Positions 1-8,849 of a stretch of 64,000 nt of DNA are shown here, piece by piece. The stretch is from Gnetum montanum (Eukaryota; Streptophyta; Gnetopsida; Gnetales; Gnetaceae), in assembly GCA_015680685.1 (NCBI GenBank), contig MNCI01022583.1, positions 253,207 to 317,206 of the forward strand, read 5' to 3'. Position numbers and translations under genes: made by a program. Numbering within the stretch: position 1 is the first letter of the stretch; every line of letters begins with the position of its first letter. The notes under the pieces were generated by a model. It searched no databases, was not told the origin of the DNA, and was given only the letters and a program-made list of their open reading frames with translations.

Positions 1-137
1 CACACACACATAGAATGAAAAAGTATAACGATGTTGTAAAACAAAAATCAAGAAAAGTTAAAGAGATTGTAAAACAAAAATCTGCAAAACAAAAATATGT
101 AAAACAAAAACTTATAAGAATTGAGGGCCCTGAATGA
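1..137 (-). repeat. Start of the 3' untranslated region of element A, with T-rich repeats
   Basis: Downstream of the polyprotein stop (minus strand) lie imperfect repeats of a unit like TTTTGTTTTACA (plus-strand view 40-120), then a CA dinucleotide tract at 1-10. The same order is seen at 61229-61460 in element E, so about 1.8 kb of untranslated region and the 3' LTR should follow to the left of the window. Confidence 0.7.
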
Positions 138-425
138 TTAGCACAGGTGGCCATCTCCCCCATGACTAAATTGAAAGGGAGAGATCCAAAATAATGAGCA
201 TCTATTTGAATTTTTTAGAAGTGTCGAACTTCTCCCAATTGATGTTTTTAGATTAAGGGGTGGAAGTTGGCGACACTCATATTCTAATGTATCTATGCTT
301 CTGTTGTGGTTGTGAGTTGTTTCCGTAGTTTGTTCCATGCATGTTGGTGGGCTGCTCTCTTGATTAGCTATCAACCACTAGGTGTTCTCTTGTTGTGTGG
401 TTGCTACATACAAGCACCTTTGTAT
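138..425 (-). pseudogene. Polyprotein tail of element A: leader fused to integrase C-terminus
   Basis: The open frame from 374 to 138 first matches the short leader that precedes RT in the full-coding element (its counterpart there is about 13760-13900), with motif RQLPPLNLKTSIGRS. It then switches, without a stop, to the very end of the polyprotein, WISPFQFSHGGDGHLC, whose counterpart is 10774-10870. The join lies near 225-240 and removes about 2.9 kb relative to element B. The terminal GGDGHLC-stop is shared with elements B and E and, as GGDDRSC, with F at about 26574-26602. Confidence 0.75.
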
Positions 426-1154
426 CTAAGTTTCTTGGGCACACCAGTTACATGCAGGAGATGTTGAGCATTCCTCCATGTCATCACCCTCTAAGTCACT
501 ATATGTGATGCACGGAACCTTCTTCTTCTCGATCTTTCCATAAATGTTTTCCTTAGATATTTCCAAGGAAAGATCGCAGATCCCTAGGCATGTGTTGATG
601 GTGCTAAGCCATGCCCTCCCCATTATAATTGGGAAGTCCCCTTTGTTACTGTTGACTTCTATCACCAGGAAATCAGCTGGGTATCACCAACCACACACAG
701 TGGTAATGATGTCCTCCACCAATCCTAAGGGAATGGTGATGGACTAGTCAGCCAGCTCTAGTTGAATATTGCTCTTCTTGAGTTGGGGTAGGTTCTAAGC
801 TTGATACATTTCTCGTGAGATTAAGTTGACTCCGAAACCTGAGTCAAGAAGAGCCTTACGTGGTTTGTTCCCGATGACTTGGAGGTATATTAAAGGACTT
901 CCAGGGTCAGAGAGTTTCTTGGGAAGGTGGCCTACCTTGATCCAGTCAGTAATGGTATGTGTTAACATAACCATATGTGTTGGGCCTTGTTGTTGGTTTG
1001 AAGGGAGCTCTGAAGTCTTATTGGTTGGAGGTGTGTGCATAGACTCAACCGCTTGTGGTTGTGAGAGCTTGTTTGGGCTTTTGGTTCTGAAGAAAGGTCT
1101 TCTCTTTGTGCGGTTTTCAAAACTAGCAACAGGTTGAAGGTTTACAACTCTCAT
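426..1154 (-). pseudogene. Aspartic protease domain of element A
   Basis: This retropepsin-like domain would cleave the gag polyprotein. The active-site motif is intact as KALLDSGFGVNLIS near 840-880, and the C-terminal flap-side motif reads DFPIIMGRAWLST near 610-650, both typical of gypsy proteases. The two halves are in separate frames because of stops and indels between about 670 and 795. It is followed in frame by the deletion junction described for 138-425. It is not expected to be functional in this copy. Confidence 0.8.
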
Positions 1155-1166
1155 AGCATTATGTTG

Positions 1167-3421
1167 CTACGATTGAGTGGAGAGTTTCCGTTGCATCATT
1201 GGAGCAGGTGGTAGTGGAACTACTAGCATAAGAGTGGCGGATGGATTTGGAGGATGGTATGGATGTGGTGTGTCTCCTGGTGGAGAAGGAGTCCTAATAT
1301 ACTTCCAAACTTGGTAGTTCCATTGTGGGGTTACATGACCCATAGAGTCACTTGGAGAAACCGGCTGCTGCATGTAATAGCCATAAGGATCGGGTTTCCG
1401 GTAAGGGTATTGTTGCCTAGGCAGGGGCATCCCCCATGACTGTGGGTGTTTCCACTACTGGTGTTGCCCAATAGGTTGTGGCAAAGTTCCACTTAGATAA
1501 TATGTTAACGGTTGGTGGAACTGCTTCAGGTTACCTTGGGGATAAGGTAACCTTTGGGGCACTTTCCATCTGTTAATTCTTGGGTTGAGTGCATACACCC
1601 CCAGACTCTTGTAGATGTGAGATGATTAGACAACATCTCTTAGGATGGTCATATTGGTAGATCTCACATCCACCGTCATTATCTATATCTGAATCCACAA
1701 CCTCATCGATGATAGTCAATTTCCCCTTACCATTGTTACGTGCATGGCTTGAATCTCTCCGGTTTTTCTTATCATGGTCACTACTTCGTTCTTCCTTAGA
1801 TTCCTCTATAATTTTTAAGACAGTTTCAATTTTACTATCTAAGGAGCTCCATATTTCATCTACCTTAGTCGACACTTCTGTTGTTAACTTCTAATGTAGA
1901 AAGGTTTTTCTATTCACCAACTCCTCAAGTGGTGACTCATCCTCTTCCTCATAGAATCTTACTTCCTTCTTCTGAAGGGAAGGATCGTAGTTATATTCTT
2001 CCATGCTCTCTCTTTTTCATGTCCCAAGGGTTCTCCTAGTTCCGTGTCTTAGCCCATCTACAAGGTGGTGGAGTTGATCCCGTTGTGCGTAACCATGGCC
2101 CAGGCAATGATGTAGCAATGTATAGTATTGGCCCATGGCAGCATCCAAGGGTTCGTGAGTACCTTGCTTCCATCCTTGGATCTGCTTACGCAAGTTGGAC
2201 ACTCTAGAGTACGTTTGGTATTTATTGTTGAACAACTCTAACATCGTACTCCATCTCCTAATGGTTTCCAGCTCTAAGGACTAGTACCAACTCTTTGCTT
2301 ATTTTATGAGCATCCTAGGAAACAACTTTAATTTCTGCCACTCGTTCTCAATGTTCTGCAAGGCACAGGCATCGTGGAATGCCTGTAAGTGATTTTGCGG
2401 ATCAGCATTATATCCCCTCAAATCATGGGATATTATTCATATCTAATCTCTTGATCTGGCTATTTTTTTGATGCCTTGTAGGTATTCTCACAGCCTCCGT
2501 AATATCTAACATACTCTGGGTTGCTAGTAGGGGTTCGTCATGATCATCTCTCTCATGACGTCCATGATTCCTACGTGGTTCCCTACTTTCCCTTCTTTGC
2601 CTTGACTCTCTCGAATGCCCTCGTCCTCTCTCTCGACTCTCTTGTCGCGGTCTCTCATTTTTCTTACCCTTATCCTCATCATTATGCTCTTTGCAACTAG
2701 GCCCTGATGTGGAAGGAGAGGGTGAATGATGTGATGAAGGGAAAGAAGAAGGAGAGCCATCGCCATGATGATGTCTCCTACCTTCTCTTTGGTGTTCCCT
2801 ACCCCGATCATGATGACGATCAGAATGCTCACCCTTATCTTGTGCTTGTCTACCCTCAGTGAACAACTGGTGTTCGTGGGAATCAGAACCAGGGTTGTGT
2901 ATCATAGAGTGCAGGTTCTGATAGCCCACCTTGACACTATCATTAGGAGAGACAACATCATTTCATGGAGAACCTATTGAGATAGGCTCACCACCCTTAA
3001 CTTCTCTTATGACAGGTGAAGCATTACGGGGGCCTTTGCCCTTCAACGATGTGTGGTAACTCTCTTGCTGTGCATCCCATTGACGGTGCGTTGCTGTGGG
3101 ATGGTAATCCCTTGTGTCGTGATCTTCTACAATGTATTCAGCGTATAGCTGTGTCATGTCTATCTGTGCAAGAGCATAAAGGAGCATGTTAGGGATAGCA
3201 CGATCTGGAGGTAACACTATGTTACCTTGCAGATCTCACCAACGCAACTGTTCGTCCTAATGGACGATAAAGGTAAAATCGGGTATATACTCATCATGAT
3301 GAGTATACACTACCCGATACTCTTGAGGAACTAGAAGTTCGCAGTTATGTGTGCTAGTCCGCCGATTGTCTCTTGTGTGATCCCTAGGTGGTGAGGTGCT
3401 TTTATTCGAAGAAGAAGACAT
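1167..3421 (-). pseudogene. gag of element A (broken)
   Basis: Gag builds the virus-like particle that packages element RNA. The start is ATG at 3421, followed by a Ser-rich N-terminus (MSSSSN) that recurs at the same place in the copies at 16998 and, as MYSSSN, at 58734. In order: an N-terminal domain with motif LAQIDMTQLYAEYI; a His/Arg/Glu-rich stretch (2929-2423) with RE and RS dipeptides; a retrotransposon-gag capsid core (about 2420-2017, motif KYQTYSRVSNLRKQ); an acidic/coiled segment (1875-1573, DEIWSSLDSKIETVL); and a Pro/Tyr/Gln-rich region (1560-1167). No canonical CCHC knuckle is seen; a Cys/His cluster CEIYQYDHPKRCC takes that place. Several stops and frameshifts interrupt it. 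Confidence 0.8.
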
Positions 3422-3547
3422 TGTTATTTTACTTGGTGTGATGATTAACCGTTATATAATTTTATGTTTAATTAACCCTAAGGGTTTGTTTAAGCTCCCA
3501 ACGATGTGGATGATTTTCTATGTTCTACTTAGTGCACAAACACTTAG

Positions 3548-3565
3548 TCCTCGGCAATGGCACCA
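3548..3565 (-). other. Primer binding site of element A (tRNA-Asp type)
   Basis: The minus-strand sequence TGGTGCCATTGCCGAGGA starts 1 nt after the LTR. It matches the complement of the plant tRNA-Asp 3' end (TGGCGCCGTTGCCGGGGA, from memory) except for three C-to-T or G-to-A differences. Two of these fall at CpG, the expected result of deamination in methylated DNA. Confidence 0.75.
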
Positions 3566-3566
3566 A

Positions 3567-4414
3567 TGGTGAGTGGCAAGGTATCCCTACACTCAACCAT
3601 ACGAATATGAGCGTTACACGCATGATCCAGTTGAAATCCGTAGACTAAGTGCCTAAACACCTTATGGAACACTTAAGGTTATTCATTTGTTGCCTTCCCA
3701 GACTTACTTGTATTTTTCACGGTTGTATGGTTAAGTAAGTTTGAGGTATGTGATTTTTATAACTTTTATGTTTTATCTCCTATGCTAATGAGGTAAAGGG
3801 TGAAGAGACTAATTAACTAACTTTAACTAACTAACTAAGCCTTAATTAACCTAGCATCAGCATCCGTTCCCACTTGCCATTCACACCCTGAACCGATGCA
3901 ACCTTCTGGCATTACCAAATGCTAGTGGTTATTGGGATTACCAAGCGTAACGCACGTGCTCGAAGTGGTCATACTGAATGCACTTAACTATGGGAGAAGG
4001 GTTGAGAGAGATTTAATTAACTAATAAAGCATTTAAAATGATAAACAATAAATAATAGTAATTAAAATCCTAATTAGCTTAGTCCATGCACTGCAAGGTT
4101 TATCCAAAAGTTCATCTTTATTTCCGTACACAAACTTGTGTTCAAGTACAATACTTTCTCAAATAAAGATCTGTTCACTTTGGAGTTCCTATTGCAGGCA
4201 CATGAAAATTATTCTATCTCTGGAGAGGTAAAACTGCTAGAGTTTCGCTAAGGGTCTAGATTTAGATGGATAAACAAGGGAGAGCCGCCTCTTATTTATA
4301 GACTTGGCGGCTCAACGCGATATCGCGTACGTGATATCGCGAGGGATGCGATATCACGGATGATGCAATATCGTGTACGCAATATCACGGCCCATAAGAT
4401 ATTGCATCCCATCA
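3567..4414 (-). repeat. 5' LTR of element A
   Basis: The LTR starts TGGTGAG (TGATGAG in sister copies) next to the PBS and ends CCCATCA at 4414, so on the minus strand it runs TG...CA. Its R/U5 part aligns with the LTR at 17135-18063. A TATA box lies at 4291-4302 (minus). The U3 distal part (4315-4414) is an array of short palindromes built on GATATC, including the perfect 12-mer CGCGATATCGCG at 4316-4327. Length is about 850 bp. Confidence 0.85.
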
Positions 4415-4435
4415 ACTACTTACTAGAATCAAATC

Positions 4436-4600
4436 CATAGGGAGGGGGTGTTAGCCTAGTGGTAAGATACTTAATTTGGAAGCTCCAAGTCATGAATTTA
4501 ATTTGTAATAAGAAAAATATTCAAAGTACATCACATGGTAAGCACTAAGGAGAGGTGAAACTCTATAGTAACATAGAAAGAAAAAACTCTTCAATTATGA
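4436..4600 (+). mobile_element. Probable tRNA-derived SINE, decayed
   Basis: A tRNA-like head is visible: an A-box-like TAGCCTAGTGGTAAGA at about 4451-4466 and, some 30 bp later, a B-box-like AAGTCATGAATTTAATTTG, resembling the GGTCATGAGTTCAAAT form found in many plant SINEs. The element starts within the run GGAGGGGGTGTTAGCC. I cannot define the 3' end or a target duplication. A tRNA gene is excluded because there is no acceptor pairing and the B box is degenerate. Confidence 0.4.
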
Positions 4601-6870
4601 AGATGTCGATTTAGATGTACAACCTTATAACAAATCTTGAAAAATTAGAAAAAGAAACTTGGCTTTTTGTAGGAAAGCTAGTTTCCATCTTAACAACCTT
4701 TACATCACTATTGTTGGGGCTTAGGGATGAGGTCAACATCAAAAGAATGACTGTAAGTATATCCCAAGACATATATACAACACAATAATTTAGAAGAATT
4801 ATAGAGAAATATAATTATAACTCAAAGTAAGACTTAAATGGGAAACCTCTTGCTTAACAAGATAACGAGCTAACCCCTTAAGTGAGCTATAACTAGTACC
4901 TTTATGCCACTATCAACCTCTATTCATGAACTTAAAAGAGCAAACAAATTTAAGATAGGAAAAGAAAATTGTGACAAAGTAATAACCTTCTTTGAAAAGG
5001 TAGATTTAGCTAGCCTACTTTTATGATTACTTTGCCACTTGAGATAAATATAACATTAAGAACAATTACTATCAGTTATAGGCTACTTATCAATATTATT
5101 TTTGATCCTTAAGTTAACACTAGTATTATTGGATGAAGATGAATTTTTCATATCGAGAGTTCCTACAATAAGGATAAAAATGATGATGGAAGATTTTTTA
5201 TCCTTTGACTTCTATGCTAATACTTGTATTTTAAAATCTTTGTCTCTATCATGTTTTTTCTATAATCCAGAGTGGTCTATACTTGGTACATCAATCATCA
5301 TTATAGAATGTCACCTCTTTCAATAATAAATTCTTAAAATGGTGTTCATGGAGTTAAGGGTGGGTAAGGAAAACATGTATAGAGATGCCAAAATGATGAA
5401 ATTAACCAATGAACTCATTTTCATGTCATCTTAGTCAAGACCTCTTTATTGGTTTAATTATATTAATTAAGAAACCAAAATTACATTACATACCTCTAAA
5501 ACATGATACTATAAAATAAGAAAGTATCACCACTTTACAAACCAAGGAGTCATAAACATTCTTGAAATAAGTATGTTGATAATGCACTTAATGGAAATTT
5601 TTATAACTTAGAGTCTAAATATCAATCAATATTTGGTCCAAACCCAACAACATTTTGTAGTGATTCTAAGAAAGAGAAAGTAGAGATGAGATCAATTTAA
5701 GTACCCAAAGAGGGTGATGGAATTAAAAAATTCTAGAGCTAATGTATCATTAAGAATTTATACATGTCATTGCCAATAGAGCAACATATCACAAGCTAGA
5801 GAATGTGTAATGACCTATTCATTTTAAAGATTCACCTACCTAGTATGCTTGTTGACTAGTGCTTCCTCTAAACAAGTAGCTACCCATACAATTTTGGCAA
5901 TACAAGTTGCTATATGTTGCTATTTTGGGAACATATAATGATTTTTTTAATGTATAAAAACAATCATAAAACCATTAGTGCATGTAAATACAATTGTTAT
6001 AATTACTTCTATCTTTTTTTTTACACCAAAGTCATTCTTTCATCTGTATTTAAACTGTTAACTCATGATAGTTATATGCAAAAAAACTAAAAAATTGGAA
6101 TCCATCATGGATCATATTGCTTTTCCTTATTATTTAATTTAGCATATTTTATTCTATCCTCTACTTTGGCTTGATTTTTACTATTCTCCCCTTCATTTTA
6201 ATTCTCAACTTTAACACAATTTTTTATTTACTAAACTTTTTTTATTAAGTAGAGAAGGATATACATTAAACAAATATCTTTTACAATAATAAAAGTTATG
6301 AGTTAGAAAGATCAAAATATATAATTAGATGAATGTAAGTCTTCCTACCTTGTGATTCAATTTCTTTTTAAAGTTAAGAAGATTGATTTTAAAACAAATA
6401 TCTACAGGAACCAAATGGTATGGAAATAAATTCCATATATTTAATTGGAACAAGAAGAGTAAATTATTACTTAGCTCTCTAAAAATCAATGGAAGAGTAA
6501 ATAGTTTAACATATGAAGTTTAGGATCTACAATGAGTAACCTTGTAGCTAAACAAAACAAAAAAGACATGAGACACACATCATATCCATCATGAGGAAAC
6601 TATTTAGGATACATGAAATGACAAGTCCAAGTACCAAATTATTATAATTGAATTAAAAAATTAGTAATAAAACTTAATTAATCCTTGATTAATATAATTG
6701 AATTGGATGTTTTATTACAATATAATGATAGTGTCATAAGAAGGCACTGAGATAGTATTACCATAAACTCACCATGATAAACAATAATGACAAAAAAGTT
6801 AAATAGGTAAAACATAATGCAAATTTTGAATATCCTTAACACAATTTGTCAAATGAAGCATGAGTTTTAT
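4600..6870. other. Anonymous AT-rich DNA, possibly containing the 3' end and LTR of copia element J
   Basis: I see no coding frame, RNA gene or clear terminal repeat here. The copia pol remnant to the right reads leftward into this stretch, so its 3' untranslated region and LTR are expected, but I could not find a convincing PPT or TG...CA boundary, and the other LTR is not in the window for comparison. Short open frames such as 5102-5326 match nothing I recognise. Confidence 0.4.
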
Positions 6871-8073
6871 CATTACAAACTTTGTAAATTCAATCCATTT
6901 ACAAACTTTTGGAAGTTTCTAACACTTAATGGCTTAGTAAATAGTCAGTGTATTTGCATAAATAAGAGAAATGAACCCTTTACAAATGGATGATGGATAT
7001 AGTGGATGGTAACTTCAATATGCTTTGTTTGTTCATGGAACATTAGATTCTTGATTAACTTGATTACATTTTGGTTATCACAAAAGAGTGTGATTGGCAA
7101 CAAAATGTCATCCTTAAGTTCTTTAAATAATTGAAGAAGCCACTTTACTTCAATAACAAGATTTACTATCACTTTATATTCATAATCTATGGAGGATAAT
7201 GCAGTAACCATTTTGTTTAGTTGATCATTATAAAATTGTATTTCCACAATGTTTAATAAGAAAGCTAGTGGTGAAGCATCAAGAAGATGTATCACCATCA
7301 TAGTTTGCATCTATATAACCTTTGAGATCTACCTTTGAAGAATAATCAAAATATAAACTATAGTATGCTATGTCTTTTAAGTATCTAAGTATACCCATTT
7401 CCAATGAAAACTATATGCTAGTAGGTTTGTGATTAAACCTTGACAACAAATTTATTTTATAAGAAACATTTAAACAAGTATTTGTTAAATAAATTAATTT
7501 TCCAATCAACTACCAAGACACTATGGGATTAGGAATAGGCTAGGAATCATCAATCCATGGTGTACTCCCTGAATCCAATAGTGTTAATCTTGATTTACAA
7601 TTCATCATGTGGTATTTTACTAGTAGGTCAAGACATACTTCTCTTAGATTAATTGTATGTGATTCAATGGTTGCTAAATTTTAAAACTAAGAAAATAACT
7701 GAGTAGGCCCATGTTTGACATGTCAAATTTTGTTTTCAACTAATTTTTATCTTGATTAAGTAGTTACATATTCTCCTCAGTTATTACCATATCATGAACA
7801 TATAACAACATTATTACTACTCTTTATCAGCCTTTTCTTTCCATAATATAAATAATGATACCTGCATTTGAATGTTTGAATTCCTATTGATGTACAAACT
7901 CATCAAACTTTATGTACCATTGTTTGGGTACTTGCTTTGACCCATAAAGGGACTTCTTCAATCTATAAACATAATTAGAATGCATAGAATATATGAAGTC
8001 TTTAGGTTGATAATAAATATTTCTTTTTATAGGTCTCCATTTGAGAAAGTAGATTTGACATCAAGTTGATTTA
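6870..8073 (-). pseudogene. Copia element J: C-terminal half of RT and RNase H
   Basis: Ty1/copia polyprotein on the minus strand. From the right: QLDVKSTFSNG (canonical DVKTAFLNG) at the edge of the inserted element B; KKSLYGSKQVPKQWYIKFDEF (7900-8000, shown here in part as KKSLYGSKQ); the RT catalytic box as LYVHDMVIT at 7781-7807, where the first Asp of YVDD has become His; and LLSYFL. RNase H follows at 7310-6945 with ALSSIDYEYKVI, LFCDNQNVIKL and FHEQTKHIEV, then the tail TKPLSVRNFQKF ending near 6870. Stops and frameshifts are frequent. The upstream part of the same gene is at 18064-19417. Confidence 0.85.
8069..8073 (+). other. Target-site duplication, left flank of element B
   Basis: ATTTA immediately left of TGATGAG. 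It pairs with ATATA at 18064-18068 with one mismatch, as expected for an old insertion. Removing the element and one copy restores the copia codons for LYQLD. Confidence 0.8.
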
Positions 8074-8849
8074 TGATGAGCGACGAGGTACTCCTATGCT
8101 CAACCATACGAATACAAGCATTTCATGCATGATCTAGTCGAATTCCAAGGACTAAGTGGTCATGCGCCCTTGTGGAACAAAGATGGCTTGGTTGATAGTT
8201 GTCTTCCCAATATTACCTATATGTCACAATTGTATGGTTAAGTAAGCTTGAGTCATATGATTTTTATAACTTTTATGTTTTTATGTCATGCGCTAGTAGG
8301 AAAGGAGANNNNNNNNNNNNNNNNNNNNNNNNNNNNNNNNNNNNNNNNNNNNNNNNNNNNNNNNNNNNNNNNNNNNNNNNNNNNNNNNNNNNNNNNNNNN
8401 NNNNNNNNNNNNNNNNNNNNNNNNNNNNNNNNNNNNNNNNNNNNNNNNNNNNNNNNNNNNNNNNNNNNNNNNNNNNNNNNNNNNNNNNNNNNNNNNNNNN
8501 NNNNNNNNNNNNNNNNNNNNNNNNNNNNNNNNNNNNNNNNNNNNNNNNNNNNNNNNNNNNNNNNNNNNNNNNCTAACAGACTTCCTTCCAATTATGTGCC
8601 TGGGCACTATATTTATAGGCTTGGGAGCAACTACCTTAATAATTAGAGTAAACACTCTAATAATTAGAATAATTGCTAAAGTAATCGCTAGAGTAACCAC
8701 TCTAATAATTAGAATAATTGCTAAAGTAACCACTAGAGTAACCACTCTAATAATTAGAATAACTGCTAGAGTAACTGCTAGAGTAACCATTAGAGTAACC
8801 ACTCTAATAATTAGAATAACTATTAGAGTAACCGCTAGAGTAACCACTN
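8074..8849 (-). repeat. 3' LTR of element B (with assembly gap)
   Basis: Starts TGATGAG at 8074 and aligns with the 5' LTR at 17135-18063. A run of Ns (8309-8572) hides the middle. The TATA box is at 8607-8618 (minus). The U3 array runs from about 8636 to 8848, with units alternating AGAGTAACCACTCT and TAATAATTAGAAT. It is longer than the array in the 5' LTR. A single N at 8849 replaces the expected terminal CTCATCA. Confidence 0.85.
8309..8572. other. Assembly gap (Ns)
   Basis: 264 unresolved bases inside the 3' LTR of element B. By comparison with the other LTR this should hold the U5/R part covering about 17370-17850. Open frames running through it are meaningless. Confidence 0.99.

Larger units (their letters stand above)
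1..4414 (-). mobile_element. Element A: gag-protease-only Ty3/gypsy element, 3' end outside window
   Basis: Read on the minus strand, this is LTR (3567-4414), tRNA-Asp-type PBS, gag, aspartic protease, then directly the last residues of the polyprotein, followed by the T-rich start of the 3' untranslated region, which runs off the window. Compared with the full-coding relative at 8074-18063, all of RT, RNase H and integrase is absent. The same deletion is present in the copy at 58878-64000. Gag and protease contain several stops, so this copy is dead. Family: Athila/Tat-like gypsy, judged from the PBS and from pol of the relative. The TSD cannot be checked because the left end is missing; the right flank is ACTAC. 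Confidence 0.85.

Noticed and set aside
2524-2832. 102-codon minus-strand frame as a separate protein
   Set aside because: It is the alternate frame of the Arg/His-rich gag domain; Met/Ile richness comes from the shifted codons.
4436-4520. A tRNA gene
   Set aside because: A- and B-box-like sequences are present, but the acceptor and anticodon arms do not pair and the B box is degenerate; a SINE head explains it better.
8630-8848. Regularly spaced repeats resembling a CRISPR array
   Set aside because: The repeats and spacers are both low-complexity variants of two short palindromic modules inside an LTR U3, in plant DNA; there are no unique spacers and no cas genes.
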